Of a stretch of 16,339 nt of DNA, positions 1 to 7,224 are shown piece after piece. The DNA comes from Bacteroidota bacterium (GTDB lineage: Bacteria > Bacteroidota > Bacteroidia > Bacteroidales > CG2-30-32-10). Both the position numbers and the translations under genes were made by a program. Within the stretch, counting starts at the first letter, position 1. Each line of letters begins with the position of its first letter. The notes beneath the pieces were generated by a model, which had not been told where the DNA came from, made no database searches, and saw only the letters and a program-made list of their open reading frames with translations. The DNA lies in NCBI GenBank assembly GCA_013334735.1, contig JAAXXA010000013.1:1-16339 (forward strand). The letters are read 5' to 3'.

Positions 1-1542
1 CGCGGTTTTAAAATCAGGTAATCCAGTAATATTAAAATCAGTTTGTAAAGAAGTATTAGCTCCTGTATGAATTTGCAGATTATTTCCATTCAGATTATTT
101 ATCGTTCCATTTATAACACCTGATAAGTTTGTATTATTCACAACATTTTTGAAAAAAACCTGATTTTTAAGATCAGGATCAAAATATAAAATATCATAAT
201 TATTGATGCTTACACTTTTCATATTTACGTACACTTTCAAGAATTGTATAGAATCTATCAATGTTTTTAATGAAGAATATTTTAAATTAAAATCAGCATC
301 AATGGATGAAACAGATGTTTTTATTTTAAGATTTTTTGCCGTTATGGAATATTGATCCATAATAAAATCCGTTTCAAATTTTGTTATTGAAAAATTATTT
401 TGGTCAATCGTTGTGAATTTTTTTATTGATACTTCTGTTTTATCTGATGAATAATAAAAATTATTTGCTGCAAGAGTAAGATGTTTGTAATCCAGATGTG
501 ACGCATCAAATACATTCTTTTTTTCTGGTTTATTTGCAACTATGTAAGCAAGGGAATTATCATCGAGATCAATACTCGTTACTGAAATTTTCCAATCGCT
601 TTTTTCCGAGGGTATATTTTTTGCCGAAACCGCTGTATCGGACGATACTGTTTCATTTTCTCTAAAATGAATATTGCTTTTTGCCAAGGCAATATTGTTT
701 AATGTTACTATTTGCTTTTCTAAATCAATTGAGGCATATGATAATTGAAAGCTGTTAATATTTGCAATAAGAGATTGTTTGTTTACCGAATTTCCGTAAC
801 TGATATTTGAATTGTTGATCCGTATATTATTTGCTTTAATTTTCGGTAAAACACCTGCTGATTTTGGCTCTTGTACTTTTCCTGATTTCTTTATAAGAAC
901 ATTTGCATTCAATTTTTCAATCAACAACTCATCAATACTATAAATTGATTTTTCAAAATCAATCTGATCCATTTTTAAATTCAAATATTTGAGATTTGCA
1001 GCCACATTCATACCGTCGTAATCATCATTATAAAGAAGCTGAATGCTTTTCAGACTAACATTATCTATGCTGAATGTCCATTTGGATTTTTTTTCAGGTT
1101 CGACTTTTATTTGCTTGGTAGTATCGCTAAATGCAGTAAGGAGGAAATTATAATTGAAAAGAGAATCTGTTTCTGTACGGCTTAGATTAAGATTTACTTC
1201 ATCTAAAGCTAAAGAATTTATATGTATTTCATTATTGAATAAATCTTTAAATGCTATGTTTACTTTTGCCCGACCTGCATATAATAAAGTATCTTTTTTA
1301 GTATCTTCCAGATAAAGACCTTCAATTACCACTGATTTAGGAAATGAGATGCTGATATTTTTTATTTCAACTTTTGTATTGGTTTTACTGCTGATTAATG
1401 ATGTGGCATATTTAACGATCTTTGTTTGAATTGCAGGAATTTGTATAAGCACAGCAATAATAATGAATAAAAGCAAAAAGCTTATTAATACCCATAAAAT
1501 TACTTTTACGGTTTTTTTTATAAAAGAAACGGATTTATTCAT
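1..1542 (-). CDS. TamB/AsmA-like envelope protein, 5' part (runs off left edge)
   Basis: The minus-strand frame is open from an ATG at 1542 to the window edge: 514 codons with no stop, so the gene is partial at its 3' end. The product starts MNKSVSFIKKTVKVILWVL, giving one N-terminal membrane anchor (about residues 8-36), followed by a long segment of beta-strand-like repeats (for example VVIEGLYLEDTKKDTLLYAG, INSLALDEVNLNLSR, WTFSIDNVSLKSIQLLYND, DWKISVTSIDLDDNSLAYIV). This anchor-plus-repetitive-strand pattern is typical of the TamB/AsmA-like (DUF490) superfamily. Its members bridge inner and outer membranes and are implicated in phospholipid transport and barrel assembly. The conserved TamB C-terminal domain would lie outside the window. 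TamB-like assignment is probable; another AsmA-like protein is possible. A MITE-like element lies directly upstream, so its promoter may be altered. No AraC-type promoter element was seen in front. Confidence 0.72.
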   Translation of the reverse strand, partial: MNKSVSFIKKTVKVILWVLISFLLLFIIIAVLIQIPAIQTKIVKYATSLISSKTNTKVEIKNISISFPKSVVIEGLYLEDTKKDTLLYAGRAKVNIAFKDLFNNEIHINSLALDEVNLNLSRTETDSLFNYNFLLTAFSDTTKQIKVEPEKKSKWTFSIDNVSLKSIQLLYNDDYDGMNVAANLKYLNLKMDQIDFEKSIYSIDELLIEKLNANVLIKKSGKVQEPKSAGVLPKIKANNIRINNSNISYGNSVNKQSLIANINSFQLSYASIDLEKQIVTLNNIALAKSNIHFRENETVSSDTAVSAKNIPSEKSDWKISVTSIDLDDNSLAYIVANKPEKKNVFDASHLDYKHLTLAANNFYYSSDKTEVSIKKFTTIDQNNFSITKFETDFIMDQYSITAKNLKIKTSVSSIDADFNLKYSSLKTLIDSIQFLKVYVNMKSVSINNYDILYFDPDLKNQVFFKNVVNNTNLSGVINGTINNLNGNNLQIHTGANTSLQTDFNITGLPDFKTA

Positions 1543-1576
1543 TTTTTAAAATGAATTTTTGGATTAATTATCAAGA

Positions 1577-1820
1577 TACTTAGTAACTGTTTTGAATTTT
1601 TATATTACATATATTTTATTCATAATCTTAAAAGTCACTCAGAGCCGTCCGTCATCCTGAGGAGCGAAGCGCCTCGAAGGAAAGGACGTGTCGAAGAGTG
1701 GCTATTCGGTCGACTTCGACACGCTCCTCCTTCAACTAACGTTTCTTGAGAATCGTCTCAGCCTGACCTCATAAGTCTGTCGTTTTATAAACTTTTAAAA
1801 TTCAAAACAGTTACTTAGTA
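1577..1820. mobile_element. MITE-like element with 15-bp terminal inverted repeats and 9-bp flanking direct repeats
   Basis: ACTGTTTTGAATTTT at 1586-1600 is the exact reverse complement of 1797-1811. Outside these, TACTTAGTA occurs at both 1577-1585 and 1812-1820, as expected of a 9-bp target duplication. TACTTAGTA is itself nearly palindromic, so the outer 9 bp could also be part of a longer terminal repeat (24 bp, 23 paired). The 226-bp body has no ORF and is visibly richer in G+C than its surroundings. It contains nested palindromes: 1687-1696 pairs with 1714-1723 (10 bp, 17-nt loop), and GAGGAGCG 1659-1666 pairs with 1722-1729. It lies between two minus-strand genes, upstream of the TamB-like gene. 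No transposase is in the window. Confidence 0.6.
1687..1723. repeat. GC-rich hairpin inside the MITE-like element
   Basis: CGTGTCGAAG at 1687-1696 pairs perfectly with CTTCGACACG at 1714-1723 around a 17-nt loop. The neighbouring CTGAGGAGCGAAGCG word (1657-1671) resembles intergenic REP-like words found in many bacteria. It differs in base composition from the AT-rich host spacer. Confidence 0.55.
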
Positions 1821-1866
1821 GTTGTAAAATAATAAACTTTACATTTTAAAAAAGAATGCAAAACTC

Positions 1867-1955
1867 AAATTGCAAAATGTAAATTGCAAAATATAAAGAA
1901 ATGTAATGAGTTTAAGAGTTTAAATTTAAAATTTGTACTTTAAAATTTGCACTTT
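1867..1955. repeat. Heptamer-based tandem repeats in two opposed blocks
   Basis: Two 14-bp units at 1867-1880 and 1881-1894 (AAATTGCAAAATGT, AAATTGCAAAATAT) are followed by two 14-bp units at 1928-1941 and 1942-1955 (AAAATTTGTACTTT, AAAATTTGCACTTT). When rotated, the second block is about 11/14 identical to the reverse complement of the first, so the two blocks form an imperfect inverted arrangement. This fills much of the 1821-1998 spacer downstream of the hydrolase gene and could act as its terminator region. Confidence 0.55.
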
Positions 1956-1998
1956 GCAATATAATTTTGACAAGATTATTTTCTTACAAGTATTTATC

Positions 1999-2850
1999 TC
2001 ATTTTCCTGCAAATTTGATCAGCTCTGCATTAAACTTTTCGGTTTCTTCCAGAAACAAGCTATGACCGCTCTTTTCAAAAGCAATTATGTGTGAATTTAA
2101 GATTCCGGCTTTCATCTGTTTAGCCAGATCAAAAGAACATATTTTGTCTTTTTTGCCATGCATAATCACTGTCGGGATTTTAATTTTCGATAAATCATTT
2201 CTCAGGTCAGTATCTCGCAAAGCAATTAAACATTGAGCCGTTGCATACGAAGAAGCGCTTAAACAAATTCCATTCAGCCAATTGCCTATCCCTTCATTTA
2301 ATGAAGTTTCGGAAGCAGAAAATATTTTTGCAAAATTTGATAAAAGTTTTGGGCGATCCTTATAATTCAATTCGATTAATTCATCAACCGCACTCTTTGG
2401 AAAATTATATGGAAAACCTTTGCGTTGAGTCCAAATAGGGGCTGCTGCTCCAAATAAAGCCAGTTTAGAAACATGAGCTCCATTATCTATTGATACAAAT
2501 CTGATAGCAATAGCTCCTCCCATGGAAAAACCACCTAAAACAGCATCTTTTATATCCAGATGATTTAAAACTTTTTTTATATCCAAGGCATGTACATCGT
2601 AATTATAAGCGCCGTAAGGTTTATCTGATTTTCCAAAACCTCTTAAAGTAATACCAATTACGCGGAAATTATTTTTTATAAGATCGTTGTATTGATATTC
2701 ATACATTTCATCGCTTAAGGGCCAACCGTGTATTAACACAATTTGTCTGCCCTCGCCTCCATCAGTAATATGAAGTCGTACATTAGGTTCTACCTTGATA
2801 TATTCTTCTCTTGATATTACATGCATTGTTTTATTAAGTAATTTTCCCAT
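1999..2850 (-). CDS. Alpha/beta hydrolase
   Basis: 283-residue alpha/beta-hydrolase-fold enzyme of the size of esterases and chloroperoxidase-like hydrolases. Visible motifs: the oxyanion-hole region HGW at residues 41-43, the nucleophile elbow GFSMGG with catalytic Ser109, the acid in HGKKDK (Asp235) and the base in SGHSLF (His263). The triad therefore looks intact. No signal peptide, so probably cytoplasmic; the substrate cannot be told from sequence. A second in-frame ATG at residue 9 could be the true start. It shares the strand with the TamB-like gene but is separated from it by the MITE-like element and repeat blocks, so it is probably a separate unit. TTCATTTG about 40 bp upstream of the ATG resembles a -7 box, but this is weak. 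Confidence 0.88.
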   Translation of the reverse strand: MGKLLNKTMHVISREEYIKVEPNVRLHITDGGEGRQIVLIHGWPLSDEMYEYQYNDLIKNNFRVIGITLRGFGKSDKPYGAYNYDVHALDIKKVLNHLDIKDAVLGGFSMGGAIAIRFVSIDNGAHVSKLALFGAAAPIWTQRKGFPYNFPKSAVDELIELNYKDRPKLLSNFAKIFSASETSLNEGIGNWLNGICLSASSYATAQCLIALRDTDLRNDLSKIKIPTVIMHGKKDKICSFDLAKQMKAGILNSHIIAFEKSGHSLFLEETEKFNAELIKFAGK

Positions 2851-3119
2851 AATTTTTTAAGTATAAAATTATTGTAAAGCAAATGAATGTTGCAACTGCG
2901 CGATTTCATAAACGTTTTTTACTAATTAGTGCCTGCACTGAAGCTGAGTGTTTGATGCGGAAAGTTCTGTTTTGAGGCTAGCACAGCGATAAAAAAGCGC
3001 AGTTTACCTATGTAAATGAGCATTTTTTCGCAAGCATAACGAAGAGCCGAACGAAGTGAACACACGAACACATTTAAAATATTACAATTCATGAGTAAAA
3101 TGAGCTTTAAGTGCAAACA
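2851..3119. other. Non-coding spacer with terminator-like hairpin
   Basis: I see no convincing gene here. A short minus-strand frame at 2922-3116 has no recognisable domain, and its DNA contains the A/T-flanked hairpin at 2991-3028. The words around it (TTCACTTCGTTCGGC and GCGCAGTTTAC, read on one strand or the other) look like a dispersed intergenic element. The spacer separates the hydrolase from the universal stress gene. Confidence 0.5.
2991..3028. terminator. Hairpin flanked by A- and T-tracts, possible bidirectional terminator
   Basis: An A6 tract, an imperfect stem with TTTAC (3003-3007) pairing GTAAA (3012-3016) plus outer GC pairs, then a T6 tract. On the minus strand this lies about 90 nt after the universal stress gene stop and ends in a U run, so it could terminate the 4571-3120 transcript. 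Confidence 0.4.
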
Positions 3120-3605
3120 CTATTTACGTTTTTTAGTTGGAATTATAAAAAGTGGTATAGTAGTATTACGTAAAACTTTTTCTGTAACACTTCCCATAAC
3201 TATATTTTCCAACCATTTACGGCTGTGAGATCCTATAACTATAACATCTGCATGCTTGCTTTTTGCAGTCTTTAAAATGGATTCGGACAAATCGCCTTCT
3301 CCAACAATAGTTTGAATAGTTTTATCGTCAAGGTGTTGTTTCGATTTATCAAGAAAATTTATGGATGCTTTTTTCAGCGCATCAACACTATCTATTTGCA
3401 ATGTGCTTGTTTCCAAATAACCGGCAAAGCCCATTATAGTAACATGTCCGGGTGCTGAATAATTTATCGGATCAGAAATTACATGTAGCAATATAACTTC
3501 CGCATTCATAGCTTTAGCTAATGCGTATCCTTCTTCTGCTACTTTTTGCGCGGTTGGATCATAATCCAGAGCGATCAATACCATTTTCATTTTATTTGTT
3601 TTCAT
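3120..3605 (-). CDS. Universal stress protein (UspA family)
   Basis: 161 residues, a single UspA domain. The N-terminal strand KMVLIALDYDPTAQKVAEEG carries the conserved Asp that contacts nucleotide in ATP-binding members. The C-terminal part has VIVIGSHSRKWLENIVMGSV followed by TEKVLRNTTIPLFIIP. This matches the GxxGx9G[ST] ATP signature except that the second glycine is Ser, so ATP binding is likely but not certain. There are three in-frame ATGs (residues 1, 6 and 8); MKMVLIALD is the usual way such proteins begin, so the start may be 3590 or 3584. It lies 168 bp behind the CsbD-like gene, with a repeat-built inverted repeat between them, so co-transcription is uncertain. Confidence 0.9.
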   Translation of the reverse strand: MKTNKMKMVLIALDYDPTAQKVAEEGYALAKAMNAEVILLHVISDPINYSAPGHVTIMGFAGYLETSTLQIDSVDALKKASINFLDKSKQHLDDKTIQTIVGEGDLSESILKTAKSKHADVIVIGSHSRKWLENIVMGSVTEKVLRNTTIPLFIIPTKKRK

Positions 3606-3660
3606 TTTATTGGGTTTATGTTATTATTATTTTATTTTAAACAGGGTATGTTAATTTAAA

Positions 3661-3780
3661 GTTGCCAAGGCACAAGGCATAAGGCACAAGCTAAATACTA
3701 TATGTACACCCAACATTTCTCTTTTCAACTTTTGCCTTGTCAACTTATGCCTTGTCAACTTATACCTTTCAACTTATAAC
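3661..3780. repeat. Heptamer/octamer repeat array forming inverted arms
   Basis: The left arm is a 7-bp series (AGGCACA, AGGCATA, AGGCACA around 3668-3688). The right arm is a 15-bp series at 3736-3750, 3751-3765 and 3766-3780 (CTTGTCAACTTATGC and variants). ACAAGGCATAAG at 3672-3683 is the exact reverse complement of 3744-3755. The last unit contains the stop codon of the CsbD-like gene. The structure could attenuate or terminate transcription between the CsbD-like and universal stress genes. Confidence 0.6.
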
Positions 3781-3959
3781 TTATCAATAATAAACGCCAG
3801 CTCTTTTTTTGTTTTTCTTAGTTTATACTCTACCATTCTTAACATTTCCTGTTCCCTGTCTTCTCCATAATTCAAATCCGCATCCGTTAATGTTGAGAAT
3901 TTTGTTTTGAGCTTACTTTTTTTTTCTTTAAAGTTTCGTTTTGCTTCTTTTTCGTTCAT
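3774..3959 (-). CDS. CsbD-like small stress protein
   Basis: 61 residues, highly charged: MNEKEAKRNFKEKKSKLKTK, then FSTLTDADLNYGEDREQEML, ending in KLRKTKKELAFIIDKL. The order (basic helix with FKEKKSKLKxKF, then LTDADL, acidic GEDREQEML, then KLRKTKKEL) matches the CsbD family of general stress proteins, whose molecular function is unknown. Family length is about 60-70 residues, so it is complete. It lies 36 bp behind the outer-membrane protein gene and is probably co-transcribed with it from the AraC-type promoter upstream of 4571. Its stop codon sits inside the last unit of the repeat array that follows. Confidence 0.75.
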   Translation of the reverse strand: MNEKEAKRNFKEKKSKLKTKFSTLTDADLNYGEDREQEMLRMVEYKLRKTKKELAFIIDKL

Positions 3960-3995
3960 TTTTTTGTTTTTGAATTATTATATTTTTATGAAAAA

Positions 3996-4571
3996 TTAAT
4001 GAATTGCAAGACCAATAGTTGAAACACCGCTTGAAAGATCAAGAAATAAACCAAGCTTTGTATTAATGTGGTATTCTGCCCCTATATGTATATCAAGAAA
4101 CAAAGAATTTGGGTTATGATAGTAATTTTTATCACCATAATAATCATTTTCCCATGAGGAATTAACTATTGCAAATCCTAATGAACCTGCCAGATAAAAA
4201 TCCCATTTGGAATTAGCTTTGAGTAATTGATCAAAATAGTATGTGCCTTTTACGCCAATGGGAATTACAGTTTCGCGGTAAGTATAATACCTGTATGGAT
4301 AATTTTTATTTCCCCAGTAATAATTATTGGAGAATGTATAAAAAGTAACGAAAGGCGCTAACGTAAAATTCCTTGCCACATCAAACTCAAAATCGGCATG
4401 TAAAACAGGCATTGAACGTCCAACATATCCGTAATATCCCGAATATCCTCCAATACCCAAACCTAGGTTTAAAGCCTTTCCGTATTTATCACCGGTAGGC
4501 GCTTGTTGACCAGAGATATTAAAACTTAATATCGAGAAAAAGAATAGTGTAATAATGGTTGTTTTTTTCAT
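3996..4571 (-). CDS. Small outer-membrane beta-barrel protein
   Basis: 191 residues. It starts with a clear signal peptide (MKKTTIITLFFFSILSFNIS, cleavage probably near GQQ). The rest alternates hydrophobic and aromatic residues in barrel-like strands rich in Tyr and Gly (ALNLGLGIGGYSGYYGYV, VIPIGVKGTYYF, WDFYLAGSLGFAIV, LDIHIGAEYHI, LGLFLDLSSGVSTIGLAIH). This fits the Bacteroidota outer-membrane protein beta-barrel families (porin_2/OMP_b-brl type). No OmpA peptidoglycan-binding domain follows. It is the first gene behind promoter copy A, with a leader of roughly 50 nt, and is divergent from the mla-like operon. The exact role is unknown. Confidence 0.75.
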   Translation of the reverse strand: MKKTTIITLFFFSILSFNISGQQAPTGDKYGKALNLGLGIGGYSGYYGYVGRSMPVLHADFEFDVARNFTLAPFVTFYTFSNNYYWGNKNYPYRYYTYRETVIPIGVKGTYYFDQLLKANSKWDFYLAGSLGFAIVNSSWENDYYGDKNYYHNPNSLFLDIHIGAEYHINTKLGLFLDLSSGVSTIGLAIH

Positions 4572-4630
4572 GATTTTTTTTTTAAAATTGCCGCTACCTG
4601 CGGAAAAGGGGTGAATGAATTTTCACGATA

Positions 4631-4699
4631 CAAAGGTGCGTCCTTAACTTTGGCAAAGAGTTACACAATAAAAGAAAAGAGTTACATCATTCACACATT
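4631..4699 (-). promoter_or_regulatory. AraC-type promoter copy A, driving the outer-membrane protein gene
   Basis: Read on the minus strand: AATGTGTGAAT (4699-4689), GATGTAAC ending at 4681, 16 nt, GTAAC (4664-4660), 21 nt, then the -7 box CACCTTTG (4638-4631). The two GTAAC words are 21 bp apart. CACCTTTG matches the Bacteroidota -7 consensus TAnnTTTG at all but the first base. No -33 TTG word sits at the usual 19-21 bp distance; the second half-site occupies that place. The predicted transcript starts near 4625, about 54 nt before the ATG at 4571. Confidence 0.6.
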
Positions 4700-4735
4700 T
4701 TCAAAAGAGCATGTTAAAATGTGTGAATTATGCAA
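4682..4735. promoter_or_regulatory. Inverted pair of operator sites between divergent promoters A and D
   Basis: Arms 4682-4701 and 4716-4735 pair at 18 of 20 positions, with a perfect 13-bp core (ATTCACACATTTT at 4689-4701 against 4716-4728) and a 14-nt loop. The palindrome arises because promoter copies A and D lie back to back, each with its AATGTGTGAAT end inward. It could be a site for cooperative binding controlling both directions, or an RNA hairpin if transcribed. Confidence 0.6.
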
Positions 4736-4786
4736 TATTTTTTCAAAGTTATGTAATACATTACCTGTTAAACATGCTCAACTTTG
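4718..4786 (+). promoter_or_regulatory. AraC-type promoter copy D, driving the mla-like operon
   Basis: AATGTGTGAATTATGCAAT (4718-4736), with half-sites GCAAT (4732-4736) and GTAAT (4753-4757) 21 bp apart, then 21 nt, then the -7 box CAACTTTG (4779-4786). From the second half-site onward it aligns without gaps to copy C (22 of 33 positions). The predicted transcript starts near 4792, about 30 nt before the ATG at 4821. This argues that the apparent coding frame starting at 4611 is promoter DNA up to 4820. Confidence 0.6.
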
Positions 4787-4820
4787 CAATAAATTTTTCA
4801 ACTCAATTACAAAACAGTTA

Positions 4821-5660
4821 ATGAAAAAATTTAATCCTGTTATTAAAGTAAAAGGTTTTGCAACTAAGCAATCAGTGAAGATCAGCGAAAAAACAATTGC
4901 GAAAACTGAAATAGCAAGCAATTTTTTAACAGATTTTGCAGATGTTTTAATATTTTTAACACGTATCTTAAAAGAAACATTTTCTCGCAACTTTGAATTT
5001 AAAGAATTTTTGCGTCAATGTTTTCAGATCGGATATAAATCATTACCTCTTATTACAATCACCGGAACCATTATGGGCTTGGTGCTTACTATTCAAACAC
5101 GCCCCGTACTTGTCGATTTCGGAGCAGTAACAATGCTTCCCGGGATGGTGGCAGTATCTCTTATCAGGGAAATGGGTCCTGTCATAACCGCTCTTATTTG
5201 CGCGGGAAAAATTGGTTCAGGCATGGGAGCGGAATTAGGTTCAATGAAAGTAACTGAACAAATTGAGGCAATGGAAGTATCCTCCACTAATCCTATGAGA
5301 TTTTTAGTTGTTACTAGAGTGTTAGCAGCAACTCTAATGATACCTTTATTAATTTTATATGCTGATGCGCTAGGCATATTAGGAAGCTGGGCAGGAGCAA
5401 ATATCAAAGGCGATGTTTCATTTGTTTTATTTTTCTCACAGGCATTCAGCCATGTTGAGTTTATTGATTTTTTACCTGCAGTAATTAAATCATTTTTCTT
5501 TGGAGCAGTGATTGGATTAGTAGGATGCTATAAAGGATACAATGCCGGACGCGGAACAGAAAGTGTGGGTATCGCTGCTAATTCCGCGGTTGTGTTAGCA
5601 TCACTTCTTGTGATAATTGTAGATATGATTGCAGTACAAATTACAGATATGCTTATATAA
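4821..5660 (+). CDS. mlaE: MlaE-like ABC transporter permease
   Basis: 279 residues from the ATG at 4821. It has the MlaE/DUF140 permease features: a cytoplasmic N-terminal helix, then ITITGTIMGLVLTIQTRPVL, the conserved LIREMGPVITALICAGKIG, GSGMGAELGSMKVTEQIEAM (the coupling-helix region that contacts the ATPase), and several C-terminal membrane helices. In MlaFEDB-type complexes this protein sits in the inner membrane and moves phospholipids with MlaF and MlaD. The frame is open back to an ATG at 4611, but those 70 extra codons overlap the two AraC-type promoter elements and do not look like protein; 279 residues fits the family better. The mlaF-like gene follows after 15 bp. Confidence 0.93.
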   Translation: MKKFNPVIKVKGFATKQSVKISEKTIAKTEIASNFLTDFADVLIFLTRILKETFSRNFEFKEFLRQCFQIGYKSLPLITITGTIMGLVLTIQTRPVLVDFGAVTMLPGMVAVSLIREMGPVITALICAGKIGSGMGAELGSMKVTEQIEAMEVSSTNPMRFLVVTRVLAATLMIPLLILYADALGILGSWAGANIKGDVSFVLFFSQAFSHVEFIDFLPAVIKSFFFGAVIGLVGCYKGYNAGRGTESVGIAANSAVVLASLLVIIVDMIAVQITDMLI

Positions 5661-5675
5661 TTTGAAAATTTTATA

Positions 5676-6446
5676 ATGGAAGAAGATTTGAAAATAGCTT
5701 CATTTAAACCGTTATCTAACGAACCGGTTATTGAAATAAATAATCTTAAAAAATCTTTTGGCAATCAAGAGGTGTTAAAAAATGTATCGTTAAAGCTTTT
5801 AAATGGCGAACACCTGGTGGTACTTGGCAAATCAGGCAGCGGCAAATCTGTTTTAATAAAATGTATAGTGGGCTTATTAAATTATGATGAAGGAACAATA
5901 AATGTATTTAAAAAAAATGTAATTTCATTAAGCAGAAAAGAATTAAGCGATTTGAGAAAAAAAATTGGTTTTCTTTTTCAAAGTGGTGCATTGTACGACT
6001 CCATGACTGTGAAACAGAACCTTGAATTTCCTTTGCGTAGAATAAAAAAGAATCTTACTGAAACAGAAATCAAAGAAAAAGTGAATGAAGTTTTAGAAAA
6101 TGTCGGTTTGCCTGAAGCATTATATAAAATGCCCTCTCAACTCTCGGGCGGTATGCGTAAAAGAATAAGTTTAGCGCGCACAATTGTTGTGGATCCTATG
6201 ATAATGCTATATGACGAACCTACAACAGGTCTTGACCCTATTACTTCCGATGAAATAAGTACGCTTATTAATGATGTTCAGAAAAAATATAAAACTTCTT
6301 CTATCATCATCACTCATGATATTAATTGCGCCCGTAACACGGCAAACCGAATTATCATGTTAAAAGATGGCGAAGTTTACAAGGAAGGGAAATTGGAAGA
6401 GTTTGAAAAGTCATCTGACCCTTTTATTAATTCTTTCTTCAAGTAA
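5676..6446 (+). CDS. mlaF: MlaF-like ABC transporter ATP-binding protein
   Basis: 256 residues with a complete ABC ATPase set: Walker A GKSGSGKS (51-58), Q-loop LFQSGALYDSMTV (100-112; the SGALYDS form is typical of MlaF), signature LSGGM (156-160), Walker B MIMLYDEP (174-181) with catalytic Glu181, D-loop TGLD, and the switch His in IITHD (His214). It energises the MlaE-like permease from the cytoplasmic face. It sits 15 bp after mlaE, and the mlaD-like gene follows after a 51-bp spacer made almost entirely of 14-bp repeats. Start at 5676; no better internal start was seen. Confidence 0.93.
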   Translation: MEEDLKIASFKPLSNEPVIEINNLKKSFGNQEVLKNVSLKLLNGEHLVVLGKSGSGKSVLIKCIVGLLNYDEGTINVFKKNVISLSRKELSDLRKKIGFLFQSGALYDSMTVKQNLEFPLRRIKKNLTETEIKEKVNEVLENVGLPEALYKMPSQLSGGMRKRISLARTIVVDPMIMLYDEPTTGLDPITSDEISTLINDVQKKYKTSSIIITHDINCARNTANRIIMLKDGEVYKEGKLEEFEKSSDPFINSFFK

Positions 6447-6488
6447 ATCGTAAATCTAAAATCGTAAATCTAAAATCATAAATCTAAA
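6447..6488 (+). repeat. Three 14-bp tandem repeats filling the mlaF-mlaD spacer
   Basis: ATCGTAAATCTAAA at 6447-6460 and 6461-6474, then ATCATAAATCTAAA at 6475-6488. Each unit is two related heptamers (ATCGTAA, ATCTAAA). The array starts directly after the mlaF stop codon and ends 9 bp before the mlaD ATG. Confidence 0.9.
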
Positions 6489-6497
6489 ATTAACATA

Positions 6498-7208
6498 ATG
6501 GATACGCACACACAAAAATTTAAAGTACGCTTAGGGCTGTTTGTTGCAGGAGGTTTAGCGCTTTTTGTAATTGCCATATTTATAATCGGAAAACAAAAAA
6601 ATTTATTTGATCCTGTTTTTAAACTTACTTCAACTTTTTATAATGTAAGCGGCTTACAGGTTGGAAATAATATCCGGTTCTCAGGAATAAATGTAGGTAC
6701 TGTTGATAATATCATTATCATAAATGATTCAACTGTAAAAGTAGATATGCTGATTAAAAAAGAAATTAAGCAGTTTATTAAATCGGATTGTGAAGTAGCT
6801 ATAGGTTCAGAAGGACTCATAGGCGACCGGCTTTTAATCATTACGCAAGGAAGCGTTAATGCTCCTTTAGTTAAAGACGGGCAACATCTTGCATCAGCCG
6901 AACCTGTTGAAATAGATGCCATCATGGCAAGTTTGCAGGTAACAGCAGGTAATGTCGAAATTATAACACAACAGCTTGCGGAGATTATGTATAAAATAAA
7001 CAAAGGAAACGGAACACTTGGCAGGTTAATTCAGGATTCTTCCATTGCAGAAAATTTTAATCAAACCATGGTTAATCTTGAAAAAAGTTCAAAAGGATTA
7101 GATGAAAATATGGAAGCCGCCAAACATAATATTCTTTTAAAAGGATTTTTTAATAAAAAAGCCAAAGCAGCAGAAAAAAAGAAGAAAGACGCTCTGGAAA
7201 AAAAGTGA
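6498..7208 (+). CDS. mlaD: MlaD-like MCE-domain substrate-binding protein
   Basis: 236 residues. One N-terminal inner-membrane anchor (LGLFVAGGLALFVIAIFIIG, residues 12-31) is followed by a single MCE domain (about 41-119): FYNVSGLQVGNNIRFSGINV then GTVDNIIIINDSTVKV, ending GSEGLIGDRLLIITQGS. A helical region and a Lys-rich tail follow. MCE proteins of this class form a hexamer that passes lipids between the transporter and the periplasm. In E. coli the partners are MlaB, MlaC and MlaA; none is present here, and an outer-membrane barrel protein gene follows instead. The spacer before it is repeat-built (6447-6488). Confidence 0.9.
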   Translation: MDTHTQKFKVRLGLFVAGGLALFVIAIFIIGKQKNLFDPVFKLTSTFYNVSGLQVGNNIRFSGINVGTVDNIIIINDSTVKVDMLIKKEIKQFIKSDCEVAIGSEGLIGDRLLIITQGSVNAPLVKDGQHLASAEPVEIDAIMASLQVTAGNVEIITQQLAEIMYKINKGNGTLGRLIQDSSIAENFNQTMVNLEKSSKGLDENMEAAKHNILLKGFFNKKAKAAEKKKKDALEKK

Positions 7209-7224
7209 ATTCACATACATTTCC

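Noticed and set aside
1582..1588. GTAAC word at the edge of the MITE-like element as another AraC half-site
   Set aside because: There is no partner at 21 bp, no AATGTGTGAAT word and no -7 box at the required distance.
2922..3116. Minus-strand 64-codon frame as a gene
   Set aside because: No recognisable domain, and the DNA carries a terminator-like hairpin and words resembling dispersed intergenic elements.
4611..4820. N-terminal extension of the MlaE-like protein
   Set aside because: The 70 codons overlap two AraC-type promoter elements with -7 boxes, and MlaE proteins are near the 279-residue length given by the ATG at 4821.
5093..5407. Antisense frame within the mlaE-like gene (and similar antisense frames at 6638-7003 and 11198-11614)
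   Set aside because: They lie entirely opposite well-supported conserved genes and show no domain of their own.
6447..6488. Short repeat array as a CRISPR
   Set aside because: Units are contiguous 14-bp tandem copies without spacers, and no cas gene is present.
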